From Cruorifilaria tuberocauda (Eukaryota; Nematoda; Chromadorea; Rhabditida; Onchocercidae): a DNA stretch of 64,000 nucleotides. Where the stretch lies: contig JABVXU010000003.1 in assembly GCA_013365365.1 (NCBI GenBank), positions 186,001-250,000 on the forward strand. Direction: 5' to 3'. Numbering within the stretch: position 1 is the first letter of the stretch; each line of letters opens with the position of its first letter. Positions 1 through 19,100 of this stretch are shown here, one piece after another. The position numbers were made by a program, and so were the translations under genes. The notes under the pieces are model-generated. The model searched no databases. It was not told the origin of the DNA and saw only the letters and a program-made list of their open reading frames with translations.

Positions 1-381
1 AAATGCCTCAGCATTTGGTCGAGCAATTCATCACAAAACTTAATATACTGAAAGTTTCTCTTACCTAAAACAGCACTAATTCGTGGCGCTGTTCTTAAGT
101 AAGAGGATCACATCTATGATCCTCTAAGGATTACACATAATTTTTTTTTCGCACTAATTGTAAATCCAGTTGAACACAAGATAAGAATAGAAAATTTTTC
201 TGAATTATTATAATTCCATTGTATAAACAACATCCTTAATTTTTTCTCAAAATACAAGGGAATTCTTCCTAGTCCTACCTGAACTTTGCAAACTGTTTCA
301 TTAAACTGAATGATGACCGAAAATCTTGACGGTAATAAAGACTTTGTTTCGGTATAAATGGCAGCATTAACAGCAATCAGT
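1..381 (-). CDS. Partial gene at the left edge, two exons, product not recognised
   Basis: On the minus strand, 381-279 reads LIAVNAAIYTETK... to ...FNETVCKVQ and ends at a GTAGGA donor in phase 0. A T-rich TTTCAG acceptor then opens an exon from 47 down to 1 that reads YIKFCDELLDQMLRH in the same phase and runs off the window. The acceptor at 382-383 (CTTATAG) requires an upstream exon ending in phase 2, which I could not place. The joined sequence looks like a globular protein with helices, but I do not recognise the family. The phase agreement across the 231-nt intron is the main support. Upstream exons, if real, lie between 400 and about 2300. Confidence 0.42.
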
Positions 382-3300
382 CTATAAGTTGAATGTAGCA
401 ATACGAGATCGGAATGCAATCACTAATTATACAATTCTCATGTATAATTTAATTTATTTACAGAAACGTACGAAAATGCACTTACGTGATGTAGAATCTT
501 AATGACAGCATGATGTTAGCGCTGTAATTATGATATCGTCATTGTAAATAACAAATTATATTTTTCGAATAATAAAAATGTCGCAAGTCGCAAATGGCTA
601 CTTCTAACTTCAAATCTATGGTGCTGGGAAGTAGGAAATAGCCACTGCACGTATACGTATAAAATATGAAAAATAAGATTTATTCCGCAATGATTATATT
701 GCCCTCTGCCATTTTTACGTCGTAATAAACATATGATTATATATATAATGATGAACAATTTTATTAGCTGTAAGGCAACTGTTTTTATTGATTGTTGAAG
801 TTGTCTCGTTAGACAAGGCTTTATCAGCGTTTTATTAAGAAGAATTTGAAAATGAATTTGATGTATTGATGTAATCTGGGAAATTCGATGAAATGAACAA
901 TGAGTAAATTAATTAATTAGAAATAAAGATGTGCTTTGATATCCAATCAAAATATGGAAGATTAAATTGAATAATATTTACAAACAAGAAATCTATCGTT
1001 TAGATTTTTTGGTGAATTTAAAATTTCAGTTTGGTTACAATCTTACGTGATAAACAATTCTATGTTACAGACATAACTATGATTATTTAAATGACAATTT
1101 TCTCGCTAAAAGGATTTCTGCAATATAATTCTTATAAGATGCCTTTAATTTATAAGAATTTCAATAACCATTTCAAACAATGATGCTTATTTACAGTAAG
1201 CGCAGCTGTCATCAGAGAATGAGTCATTTTTAAGATTAGGTATATATTGTCAAGAGCAGGACGAAATAATCCTGTGGTTAAGCTTTATTAAAGAAATTTT
1301 ACATCTGGATAAATATTTTAATATTTCTAAATTAAGAATCTGAAATAATCCCATATCGAAGGATATGGGATTATTTTAGACTTCCATTTTTTCTTCCATT
1401 CATTTTTATTCTATTTCGTATCTACATCTGTCATTCTTGTTCGAAATTTATAAAAAATGTAAAGCTGCTGAAATCTGAAAAAATTTTTAAATCCGCACTA
1501 AAATAGAGGTTATCAGAACTTCTTCTTCTTCTTGAACTTTGCTCGTAAAACAGGGACTGGAAAATTTTAGTTTCAAAGACATTTTGAAAAATTAGTTTTA
1601 AATGTAGATAGACAACAAATGCAAACAACTTTTTTTTAAGAAATAACTTTTTTTTGAAATTAAGAAACGTAAATTACTGACAGCCAAGCATCATTGTACA
1701 TTGTGAATTCATGCGTATTATTAGGTAGCTTGGCTCATATCATCTGTGAATGCCTGCGGATGCAGCAGTATTTTCTCAATTACCAGTAAACTTCAAGTTT
1801 TTAAACGACTAAATACCGTTATATTTACATCCTTACGTGGTGTTCAAATGGATGAAGTCAAATATAATGATTAAAATATAATACAATAATAGCAAAAGTT
1901 TCCGAAGGTGAATGACAGTTATTGTTGAATAGCAATAAAGAGATAGAAAAACAACAAGTAATACAAACGTCCTCTTTAAACTCATATTCTGTGTTTCTCA
2001 TTACAAGAATCGCCAGGGCAAACCGAAATTTACAATCACAAAAATGAATTGATTTAATTAGTATATTCTTGCAATGAATAAATACTGAAATGTAGCTATA
2101 AGTTGAATTAAAATCCTCTTCAATCCTCATCATTTGAGTCACTAATCACACAGAAAGATAGGAATGTGACAGCAAGTGCTTATAATTTGTTTAGAAATTT
2201 TCTAGCTCGATTAGTAAAATTGCTGCGAGTACTGAAATGATACAAATTTGTCGCGGAAGAGAATGAATGCAATAAAAATGTTAGCCAGTCATGAATCACA
2301 ATGGCTGACTAGTGGGGAAAAAATGCAATGAAAGTGTTTCCCGATCATAGGTTAATCAAGAAAAATAGTGAGTGCAGTGGAAGCAGTTCTAGCTTTTTCC
2401 AGAAAAAATCAGCGATGTTCATATACAAATGGTAAAATATCAGGAAATTTCCTCTCTTTTATTTCTTTACATTTACTCTTTTTAAAACTTCCTATAAAAA
2501 AACTCTCGGGAACGCACTCATTAACTTCCTCACAAATCTCACAAAAAAGGATCCAAATTAGAGAATACAAGGAATAGTTAAAACTACTGGGCAATCAGAA
2601 ACATTTTCCATTGAGTTAAAAAAAAATGATTGCTTTGGAAGGATATAACTGCAGCAAAAATGAAAAGGTCAACAAACACTTATAGTGCTAAGATATTCGG
2701 TCTCATCACTCCTGCTTCAATATGTCATCACCCCTGTTTCAATATGCTTCAATATGAATCAAAAATGATTGAGAAGCGATAAAAGATCATTTATTTATTA
2801 TTGTTTAATAATTAGGAAAATTGCATAGAAAAAATCCTCCCGATAAGGAAAATCAGTAAAACAATTTGGATTCTTAAACAAAAGATTTGTCAACCCAAAA
2901 AAGCACTTTGACAAATATTGACTTCTCATGAAAATGCGCTTCGTGATTAGAAACGATTGCTTTTTTTTTAGTGCATGTGACATTAGTGCATGACTGAGCA
3001 ACGATCAAAGCGATAACTGCTGTAATTAGAAAACATAATTTAATTTTCCCGAAATTTATATAAAAATTTCACAGCAGCAAATTATAATTATGTAATTATC
3101 TCAATATTACTTACTATAAGCAATTTGCAAGTGCAACAATGTAACTATTGAATATATTCGTAAAGTTATGGCTGCTAGTGTACAGATGTAATTACCCAAC
3201 TCACAAAATACGTTGTAAAAGTTATGGTGAGGGAGGAAGTACAACAGTTTTGAAGGACTGAGAAAGGGTGGAAGTCGCTTACTTCACAATAGTGGAGAAT

Positions 3301-4095
3301 ATTTTTCATATTTTTGTCCACTTATATGTCAAAGAATCTCTCTTCTAATGATGCTTGCTCGAAAGCCGTCAGCGAGCAATGAGCAATGCAATGATTCATT
3401 TCCCGAAAAGTGCCACATCAAGTCTTCACATCACGCACGCCACGTCATCGTTCCTCTGCCAACCAGCTCGCTGTTATTCATTCCATACCAAATTCTGAAC
3501 CAGCACCTCTACCAACACATACCATCGAGATTACTTTTTCTGTCACCTTGTTAATTCATCCATACACTTGCGGAAAGATAGATAACGGACAAATGTGTCA
3601 GGACGGGGAAGTCAAACAGCTTTGAAACTGTGAGACACGTGACGATGTCACCGTAGAACACCGAGTGATCGTACATTACGACATGACAGCCAGTCGAGCA
3701 GGAAGCGGGCAGGAAAGGACGTAATCTCAATCGTATCTCTGCCGGGCGTACAATGCTCCGTTGTTGATCCTTACTCCAGTTCCATTCTCCATTCTTTTGA
3801 AGAACCACTCAGCACTTTATCACAATAGTTGCTTGTCCTCAAACGGATTATCACTCACACTGCACGTAAATAAACGTTTGGATCACGGGATATCACGTTT
3901 CAAATTAGAATTGAATTCCTAGATGGAAGAATGGAGGAGCGAAAATTGGCATTCGTCCAATTTACTGTCTGTAATTCTATGATCGATATTTTGTGTGCTT
4001 AGGACGCTTCCTGTTCTTTGTGCTACCTGAATCACGTGACGCGTGGAATTGTTTTATATTAACATCGATCATTATCTGAAAAGATAGCACTCGTT
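382..4095. other. Intergenic region upstream of fust-1
   Basis: About 3.7 kb without a gene I can support. Most is AT-rich with scattered stops in all frames. Short open stretches around 1500-1560 and 2090-2142 on the minus strand could be stray exons of the left-edge gene, but no phase-consistent chain could be built. A strong hairpin lies at 1339-1380. From about 3340 to 3900 the base composition becomes clearly GC-richer and several frames are open at once on both strands. This is more like the promoter and 5' region of fust-1 than a gene. Confidence 0.5.
1339..1380. repeat. Near-perfect inverted repeat (hairpin), 4-nt loop
   Basis: Bases 1343-1357 are exactly complementary to 1362-1376 around a GAAG loop. 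One G-T wobble followed by three more pairs extends the stem to about 19 pairs (1339-1380). The loop is short and the stem has no bulges, which is unlike a typical microRNA precursor. It could be a cruciform-forming palindrome or the remnant of a small inverted-repeat element. Confidence 0.75.
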
Positions 4096-9969
<5,874 letters not shown>

Positions 9970-10643
9970 TGGATCCTTCTTTAGTTACCTACCTATCGTC
10001 ATATTACTTTGTTATGTTGTTGAATTGAAAATTGAGCAAAGTTTTTCAGAAATTAAAGTTTGAAGAGCATTGTCTTTTAAGTATGGTTTGCATATTCCAA
10101 TCTAATTAAATATGTAACACATTTATTGACGCATGAATTCACCGTCTTGTCCTGTTCTTTGATGTTGCGTGAATTTGTTGTCTTCATTACGACTATGGAA
10201 TATTCTAATCTTATATTATTTGCATAGTTCCCATTTCTTTATTTATATTCGATTTTATATTTATCTTTATACTTGATCCCAACTTTTCATTCTAATCTTC
10301 CGAAAAGTTCCCTTTCGCGTTTAGCTTCATGAAAGCTGCTGTTATCTGTTTCAGTTATTTTGACAAAGTACGTTTCCGATAAGAAACCTTCCTACTTATT
10401 TTTCAAAACATCTTCAAAAAAGTGGAAATTATGAAGTACGACTGCAAGACAAGCTAATACGAATATGGATTATTGTTCGTTTTCATTCTAACTCTGTAAT
10501 CTTGATTTCAAAAGTAATAAAACTAACGAGAGCAACTTGGAAATATGAACAATTAGAAAGTGTTTTTCTGCTCACCTCCCCACCAGGTTCGATTTTCAAT
10601 TCAAACTAAAAATGTATAAAGCAGAACCAGCCGAGACCACTGA
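9970..10643. other. 3' flank of fust-1
   Basis: This is the likely 3' untranslated region of fust-1 followed by AT-rich spacer. AATTAAA-type poly(A) signal candidates occur near 10050 and 10100. I see no gene in it. Confidence 0.5.
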
Positions 10644-11068
10644 GATACAAAGCTGTACGCAGTCATAAAGGATAATGTAGTCGTTCTTCACGAGGGGTGC
10701 ACTGATGATTCCAGCCGAGAAACGGCTTTTCTCGCAAAATCCTCCGCATTAAGAGGCAACGACCATTCCGTGATTTCATCAGCATTTCAGGCGTATCTAA
10801 GATAAAGTGAGGTGATGGCATCAGAAGCACGTCGAAATTAAACAATTTACCATTACACGAGAAAAGTCTCGCAGCAGACTCTAAGGATGGTGCTAAGGAA
10901 GTATCGGAAAGGGACTCTAGGGAAATATGGTTATGCCATTCATTTCAGCGCAATATTCTCAATGACGTGCCGCGCCGATACAAAACGTCACATAACATTG
11001 ATTTTGTTCTAATTGAGAAGACAACCCAACTAGGCTTAGCTCCTTTATTTAGTAGTAATAATAATTAG
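10644..11068 (+). CDS. Unassigned coding-like segment, possibly two exons joined by a 32-nt intron
   Basis: Two plus-strand frames are open in a GC-richer patch: 10644-10805 (DTKLYAVIKDNVVVLHEG...) and 10811-11068 (...EIWLCHSFQRNILNDVP..., ending FSSNNN and TAG). The second runs 85 codons without a stop, rare in DNA this AT-rich. A GTATCT...ATCAG intron at 10793-10824 would join them in phase into about 131 residues with no internal stop. No initiator methionine or convincing upstream exon was found. The order of domains, if any, is unclear and I do not recognise the protein. It could be the 3' part of an undetected gene between fust-1 and tin-13, or a decaying one. A 60-codon minus-strand frame overlaps it, so the coding strand is not certain. 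Confidence 0.33.
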
Positions 11069-11615
11069 TAAGATGTCATACTTCGATTTGAGCAACTTTT
11101 CGACGCATATTACGAAAATAAAGAAACAAAAACTTACTGTATTTAAGTTTGTGTTTAACCAAAAAAGGGAAATAGACTGGTCGCCAATTACTGCGATGCC
11201 ACGGACAATTACTGCGGATAGACATGACCACTGCGCCGAATGGATGAAAGGTACGTCCTAGTAGCATCTAGAAATAATCGTATGAACAGGTTAAAAGCTA
11301 AATCAAAAACAATCTATCAACACACTGGACACATCAAACGTTACTATTCTTGAGACCAAATCAAAGTGATATATTCTCAATAATGGGTGGTCGTTGATCA
11401 GTTTCGGGTCTGTAGTATCCTATCTGGCAGAGTGGCGTGGTGGTTGTTTCTGATGTGTTTGACAGGGCCAGATTCTTTCCTTATGCATCATTGTCTTTCC
11501 GATATGTTTAATCTGAGTTATTCTATATGTCTAGTTCAGAAAGCAAATGATAATTGGTTTCGAAAAGAAATTGACAAAATTTTAGGTTCTTTTTCCATTC
11601 TTTGTTTCGATCGTA
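11069..11615. other. Region upstream of tin-13
   Basis: The GC-richer patch continues to about 11262, with an open plus-strand stretch from 11155 ending near a GTACGT donor-like site. I could not connect it to a gene. From about 11290 the sequence is AT-rich. An acceptor-like TTTTAG about 30 bases before the tin-13 ATG could be its trans-splice site. Confidence 0.35.
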
Positions 11616-12573
11616 ATGGAGCATGTATTAGATATGGAATCTTTAAAAAAACTAACACCCGAACAGCAGAAAACTTTAATATCCGGCGTTAAACAACAAG
11701 CTGCTATTCTAAACGCACAAAATATGATTACTGTAAGTTCGCTAGCACTCATGCTGTTAGAAGTTTCAGAGCTGCCATGGTTTACTTTTACTTATTGTTT
11801 CACATATTTCGATAATCACCAAGTTTTACAGGAAGATTGGTTCTTGTTTCTTCCTCATTTTGTGGGACACGAAGGAAATAATAAACCAATTTTATCATAA
11901 AGTTTTGCACTTATTTGAGGATTTATCGGAGAGATGTTTAACGAAGTGTATCACAAGTCCAGGTAGCGCTTTATCGAATACGGAGAGACAATGCTTGCAG
12001 AGGTAAGCAATTATAGCTTTTATTTGATATGACATTAGAAGTTAGGTTGCAAAGTCGAGTAATTTAGAAGCTTCTCAGATGTGACCCAGGTTTTGCATTT
12101 CTTTTTGTTCTGGCTCCTCATTATCGAAACTGAATGATGTGAAATGACATTAATGAAAATAAACTGAATCATTATTCAGTAAAAGATTATATCGTGATTT
12201 ATGCGTATTTCCGTTAAATGTATTACTGACCTAAAATAATTTAACAGTATCTCCTTTTCTGAGGACCTTACATTCATTATGTCGCATCATAGCTAAGAAT
12301 TGGGTGCAATATGTAATCTTCTCATACTTTAATCTTCAAGTATTTAAAATCTAATAGTTTTAATTTTTTAAAATTTGATGCCTTCAAATATTTCGTGTAT
12401 ACGAATTCACTGAGATCCAACATGTTCTTAAAACATATTGTTATATGTTCTCTTCCATTATGTTCTCTCTTTATAGGTGTATGGATCGGTTCATGGAAAC
12501 TTATAACCTGGTTTCACAAACATTACAGAAACGTGTTCAAGAAGAAATAGCCGCTTCCACACGAATGACATAA
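11616..12573 (+). CDS. tin-13: Mitochondrial intermembrane-space chaperone Tim13 (small Tim family)
   Basis: Three exons (11616-11732, 11920-12002, 12477-12573) give 98 residues, the normal size for the family. The twin CX3C motif of small Tims is present as CLTKC and CLQRC, with the expected spacing between them, and NAQ sits 10 residues before the first cysteine as in human TIMM13. The stretch [14 protein letters not shown] is also family-typical. Tim13 pairs with Tim8 as a soluble hexamer in the intermembrane space and escorts hydrophobic precursors to the TIM22 complex; the cysteines form two disulfides through the Mia40 pathway. The exon 2 acceptor (TATTTGAG, 11919) is not the usual TTTCAG but is the only one that keeps phase and motif spacing. 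The gene is convergent with nath-10. Confidence 0.9.
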
Positions 12574-13141
12574 CTTGGCATGGTTCCTTAGCAATGATTT
12601 CTATTTTGGTGTTTATTGTGTCTTTATTATTTAAATTTTATTACGTGTGAAGTTCATTTACGAATTCAGAGCATCGCTTGGTAAATAGTGCTCTTAAGCG
12701 AAAAGTACTTTTGACACCATATATTGAACTGAGATGTTAATTTTTAATCTGTTTCATTATCACGGATACATCTATCCTTCTTTTACTCTACCGTACAGAT
12801 TTTTATTAGAAATTTATATTAAAGAAAAAAACGAATACCATGCTAGATCACTAGCAGTTTAATTATATTATTTATAACTTGTTATTAATATATTTCGTTC
12901 GCTTCAATTACTTTCACGTTCGGATGTTGCTTAAATTATAAAAGCGTTAATGGACATCTTTGTGTCGCGCGCTATAAGACCAACTAGTAATGATTTTCTT
13001 TTTAATTCTGTTACTTTATCGAAGTTAACAACAGTGAAGGCGAAACAAACAAAAAACAGAACACCCGTTTCATTGCGTCATTATGTAACCTGACCAGTCC
13101 CTCGAACACCTTGATTTTAGTATTTACTTCAGAATTTGAAT
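12574..13141. other. Convergent intergenic spacer (tin-13 / nath-10)
   Basis: About 570 bases holding the two facing 3' ends. It is AT-rich with an ATTAAA-type poly(A) signal near 12819 on the plus strand. No gene is seen. Confidence 0.6.
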
Positions 13142-16100
13142 TCATTTGTGATTTTCAAATTTTCTCTTTCTTTTCCGGTTGGAGAACTTGTTTGTTTCCT
13201 CAAGTAATTCGTGGTCAAGATTTTTAGATTTCGTCCTGGAATAATTAACGCATACGAATATTAACAACTAAGATTCTGCTATTCTGAACTGTATCGCAAG
13301 TAGCTGTGAGGAGTGCATGGGATTCCGTAGCAAGGAATTTTCTTTTTATATGTAATTTAAAATTTTCTCGAATTTACCTTGACGATTTTACCGACAAAAT
13401 GGTATCAATTTTCTTGACTGTGTTCAAATTAGTACTTTGCAAAGCGTTCGCCCAATCATCTTCATTTCCCTTGATTGCATACTGCATCAGTTCTCGACCA
13501 ATTTCTCCTTTCAATTTTGCCCGATCTATATCTTGTCTTTTTCTGATTTCAATAGCTGCCTCGCGAAGCTCATCCTATAAATACAAAAATAATATATTTA
13601 TAAAATAAGAAACTTCCCAGGATAAATCCTTTTTGATTTCCAAAACAGCGATATGATGAATTTTTTCGGAATTTTGTAGCATATGGAAGCACAACCTCAG
13701 AATATAATTTTCTATTTTCACCAATAATGGAATAATTTTCTATTTTAACCATGATTGCATAATATGATGAGCCGGAAGAATAAAGTTTACATCAAGGGAG
13801 ATAGGAATAGGTTGCATTGAAGTAGCATCAACTGAATATTCATTAGTTCCTTGACCATCAATTTCTTGACGTACCGCATCCATACAAAGCTGATCAAGAT
13901 ATTCAGAAAGTTTTCGGATAGCTTTGTTGAATAAAGCTAGCAACTGGTTAGCAGGTAAATCAAGTTCTGTTACCAAAACATCTACCATTTTATGTTGCAA
14001 TCCAGCGCCTAACAAAATCGCTGACTGCACAGTGTTTAGCTTGATCTGGAATAAGAATAAAACTAATAAATAAGAAAAACAAAGGTGAAATATACACCTA
14101 TCAGACATTTATTCCTATTCCCTCCACATCACTTGTTATTTTTATCCTTTCCTTTTCTTCCTACTCTAGACAAAACTTGAATCTGTCAGGAAATCTTTAC
14201 TAAGACTATAGATTTAGCATGAAAGGCAAAACCCAATAAAAATAAAATTATAAAGATGAAATCTAAAATCCAGACAGTTAAAGCTATTCTCTTTTTGCAT
14301 TATAGTGGCATAAAAAATAATATTCCACCAACTTTTTCATCAAATCGTTCTTCGAAATACAATAAAGCAAGTACTGGCAATAAATCTGTGATTAAATGAT
14401 GATCGATCATGTTCCGCGCATACTGAGATAGTCGACGTAAATCACCGTTTGAAAGAAACATCCCAAGTTTCTCTCTGGTTAGAACTGAAAAACAGTTTTG
14501 CAATCAATTAAAAATTTGCATTCAGATAAATATCCTTTTTCCGCTCAAACCACAAAATAATTTTCTCATTCATTTACATCCCAAGTACTTGGTACTATCT
14601 CCCATAGTATTTGATATTCTACAGTTTGGGTAATTTAATAATTTACCCTCTCTTTTACACTGCTTTATGATTCCGCTATTTTTCAGCTGTAGAATGCTGA
14701 GAGCCATCTGTGGCAAAAATTTGCTGAATTCAAATCCAAATAAATGCAAAATTCGACGTCGAAATTCAGTCCAGTATAATGAAAGCCAAGAAATGCCTTT
14801 ATTCAAATCTTCTTCATCTGCAAATACTCTTTTTATTGAATATGTGATTTAGCAACAACAAAAATAATAAGGACATATCTTTATTCATATCCGTCAGCAT
14901 AATGCAGGTGTGTTCACCAGTGAGGTCGCAAACAGTCTGTCTGAGATAGACCGGCACAAACCCTGCGCGCTTCCAAAATTTGAGTAAGGGCAAATTTAAA
15001 CCAAACGAAACACCTAAAATTAACAGCTAAATTTATATTTAAACATCTCTTGACAAATTAAAAAGTTCAACATTATAACAGCAACATTCCATGCTAAAAT
15101 CAATCATATTCAATACGAATCATATTCAATACCGATATAATCCAATTTCTCCGCACGCCGTTCACTTAAACGATGTAGAAGTGGTGGTAAATCAGCTCGT
15201 GGCTCAATAACTTCTTCCAATAATACCAATACATCAGGATTCTACAAAATATTTATCATTTCTTAGCTGTTCTGGATACAATGTTTTGCATTAATTAGCA
15301 TTCAATGGAAACCTAATCTTCAGGAGAGGCTGATTTTGTCTTATTTACTACAAAAGATTGAATGAAATGACTTGCTGGCCGGAATTATGATCTGAAGCAA
15401 AATTGCCGTCTTTGGTATACTAAAAATTGGTTACCTCGAAATTTTACCTGTACAGTCAGTTCTGAATGAAAGGCGAGTTGTGATGATTGCTTAAGAAAAC
15501 TGATTACCTTGACATGTTTGACTTTCGCTTCCGCATTAAAATCTGTCTCTTCTTTTAAGCACGGGACCCTTCCGTGATAATATTCCATAAGCAATTCCAG
15601 AGCTCGTGAACCATATCCCAATGCTGAAATAGTCATCGTCAATACAATATCCTTCATCAGCCCAAAAAAATCATGAACATAGTAGGTAAGTCAGTTTATA
15701 TACATATATTTTGTGAGTATAGTAGACCAACACTGGAAATCAGGATGTACTGCTATTCTGATAATTCGTGCTCCACTCAGTGTCGGAAACTCTTTATCCT
15801 GAAACACTAACAGGTTCATAGCAAAGTAGTGAAATAATCTAAACGTTTCGATTTGTACTTCTTAACACTAGATGTAGTTTGAAAATTTAATAAATTTTGT
15901 AACTATTGCAAACTTCTTCAATACAAATATCCATCTCTTTACACAAAGAAAACAATATCCTACCATAAACTGTTGCGACACTGTCCATGGTAACAAATCA
16001 CCTGCTGCTCTTTTGCCTCTTCCCATATTATCGCATATCGTTCCGAATGATAAGGCACCTTCCATAGCTAACTGTACAACTGCTAAAACCTGTAATGTAA

Positions 16101-19100
16101 TATGCTTGGTATTAAAAAATCTCAGGAATATAAAGCATAAAATTTGCTTATCCTGTTTCAAAATGTGAAATCTAAGAGATAAGTAAGCAGCAAACCTCTG
16201 GAAGTTGCGCTTCTGTTTCGTTAATTGGTCCTACCAAAACAAACAAATGATGTGCAGGAGCATCCGATAACATCTATAGTAAAAAACATTCGATAAGTAA
16301 GAATAAACAATTTTAAAAACTGCACTCTTATTGAAACGAATTAAAAAACTATTTAAGCGCTTAGAAAAATATGATGAATTCTACCTGCAAATCGTTCGGC
16401 GAGTTTTTATAATGTGCCGAGACGTAAATTGCCATAATATTATGAAGAAACGTTTCAGAAGCTTTGTGGAAAGAAAATAAAGTATCTCGATTGACATACA
16501 ATCTGGCATTAAAAAAAATCTTTTTAGATTTTTAGATTTGTAAAATCAAATTCTCAGATTTGCACAAGAATGTTTTGAAACTTACAATTGACAATCCTTA
16601 GGTGGTGGCATTCCAGAGACCAATCGATGGGTATTGCAAGCATTCAAGCACAAAACACGATTTAGCCAAGTTTCAACCTAAAACATAAACTATATTGATT
16701 GAGATTCACCAGAGAAAATATCGGCCGAAAGTGAGATTTACTGAAATTAAAGGTGAACCCATCAATGATTACTTTCATTCTTTTTCTAATAACTTCATTC
16801 TACATAATTCATAAAACTTCACTTGATCCTCTGGCTTGTATCTGATGCTTTCTTCAAGAACCAGTTCATGTAATGCACGCCCTAAAAAATCTTTTGTTTC
16901 CAAAGTTCTTAGTAATTCTTTAACACAAATGTATAATTCCAACTCTACCCGTAATCTAGAATATGCAATAAAGAAAACCTTTCAGAGCAGCTACTATTTG
17001 TTCATTATTGTCACTTTTCAGCAAACCAGCTGCTTGCTCGCGGAGCTGATGCAGCAATTTCAAAGAAAGCGATCGTCCAGTTCCTTCATAACCACTGATT
17101 GTCGAAGCGAGAAAGACAAGATATGGTCCTAAAAGTTTGTAGTTAAAAAGTAGAAATCTCTGCAGAAGATTTTGAGACCCACAATTTCCTAAATGTCTCT
17201 GAGAGGCAAACAAGAGTATTATCTCTTCAGCTTTCATTTTGGATAAATGATTAAAGGTTTTACAGACTCCTTGAATTTCAGGATACTGCAAATACTTTTC
17301 ATAAAAAACAACTTACCGGAAATAAGCCTCCTCACAATTGGGAATGGAATAGCAGCAGCTTCATCGACTACTACTAGTTCAGCCTGCGATAATTTAATCG
17401 AATCTCGAGGATCAATGTACTAGAAAAAATTGCATTTAATATTGAATCTCTGAAATGAGGACAAAAAATGCAAACTAATTTTTCGTTGGAGGCAGAACTA
17501 CCCTTTATGATTCCAAACCTGAATAACTTGTCGATGATTTTTGAAAATATTGATCCGAACCAAAGCTTTGTTATATTGTTTATTTGTTGATTGGATTAAT
17601 TCGAAATCTGTATGCTCCTCATAATTCATGGCTTCCAAACCCTTGACCACAAATTCAAACAATGTTTTAAGATTATCAGGTGATGGGCTTGTTACAAATA
17701 TGTTCGCATAATCAAAACCAATAGCACCTGCTATGGCTAATCCAAGGGCAGCTGATTTACCTCGACCACGAGCTGCAGTTATGCAACATGTTGCCTGGAG
17801 CGTCTTTTCAGTTATCACATCCAAAAGTCTTAATAGAGTCTGAAATATTGGAGTAATTAAATTCATTTCGCTTATTCTTCTGCTTAAATTTTCAAAAATA
17901 ATAAATATAAGAAATTCAAAACTGCTTAAAATATATGATAAGTAATCCAATTGAAAATTTATTAATAAGTAAAACTAAGTGAAAAAGAGAAAAAATGAAT
18001 AAGAGTAAACCTTTGCCTGACACAACGTTCTGCATTTGTTTAGCAAAAAACTCAGTGGTTTAATTTCCGTCAGCGAATTCTTCAGTGATACTAATTCTTC
18101 CTCTTGCATGCTCAGCTTGTTCTGTAAAAAAAAATGTTGTTTAATTGAAATAACTATTTCTCATATTAGCTCTGAAATCAAATATTGGCAATAAAACAAG
18201 CAGACACCCTGACGCTTGCAGGAATTGCCTCAATTTTCAAAGTATGCGATGAAAGTGGTAAAACGTTCAAACGATCGTCCACAACTGCACAACTGCGACA
18301 GCTTGCCAGCGATAATATAAATCGTTCATTGAAACGGGGAACGATTTCAGAATGAGATTCTGTACGGAAGCGACTATGAACATCCTAAAAGTTCTTCTGC
18401 ATTGTATATCAAAAACTAAACATTAAAGTAATTCATTAAATATAAAGCAAAGAAAAAATCATTTTTGATGCATTCGAAAAGAGATCGTTCCTTTACCACT
18501 AAAAGAAATTACCATAGTCATTGTATACAATTGCTTCAGAGAGCAGACACTCTTTAGCAATAATATAATCACACCACCTCCTTCGACCGTTTCAATAGTT
18601 CGAGCTAGAAGATTAGGCGTAATCGCTTCGAAGTCCTAAAAAATACTTCGAAAATCCTAATTCAAGGTGACACTAATACTACAAAATTTCAATGAGAAAT
18701 AGAAAATGTTGCGGTGATGATGAGATAACCTGAAGTACGAGCATTCCAAAAGTACTACCAAGAATGTTATGTGTTTCTGCATAATAACAGTAACGAATAT
18801 GTGTTGATGAAATGAATAATTCAAATGGATCATTGTCCTAAAAAATTACAAGATTTAAACATAGAAAAATACTATTATCTCGAAAAAGTCTAAACTTCGT
18901 TTTTTATTTAAAAAATATAACTTCAGGTTCCGTTGCCTAAATTTTTTTAATTCTTCGAAAGTTAGATACCAAACAACCTTTATATTTATACGACCATTAC
19001 GTATTTTTCTTTTCAACTCCTTCATTCGTTTTTTGCGATGTGAAGTGAAACCAAGCTCTTTTTTATAGCACCACAAAACAGAAGGTCTGGCAGAAACTGT

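Noticed and set aside
48..66. GTAAGA donor at 60-65 (minus strand) close to the left-edge acceptor
   Set aside because: The intron would be only 17 nt; the donor at 277-278 is in phase and gives a normal intron.
3189..3199. TAATTACCCAA, matching part of the SL1 spliced leader
   Set aside because: Only 11 bases agree; the following sequence does not continue the leader or the rest of an SL RNA, and no SL donor or hairpins are seen.
3348..3808. Three overlapping open frames of 68-85 codons on both strands
   Set aside because: Several frames and both strands are open at once, which reflects the higher GC content of the fust-1 upstream region rather than a gene.
10700..10780. C/D snoRNA suggested by TGATGA and a closing stem
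   Set aside because: No proper D box (CTGA) at the expected place; the segment is better explained by the coding-like frame.
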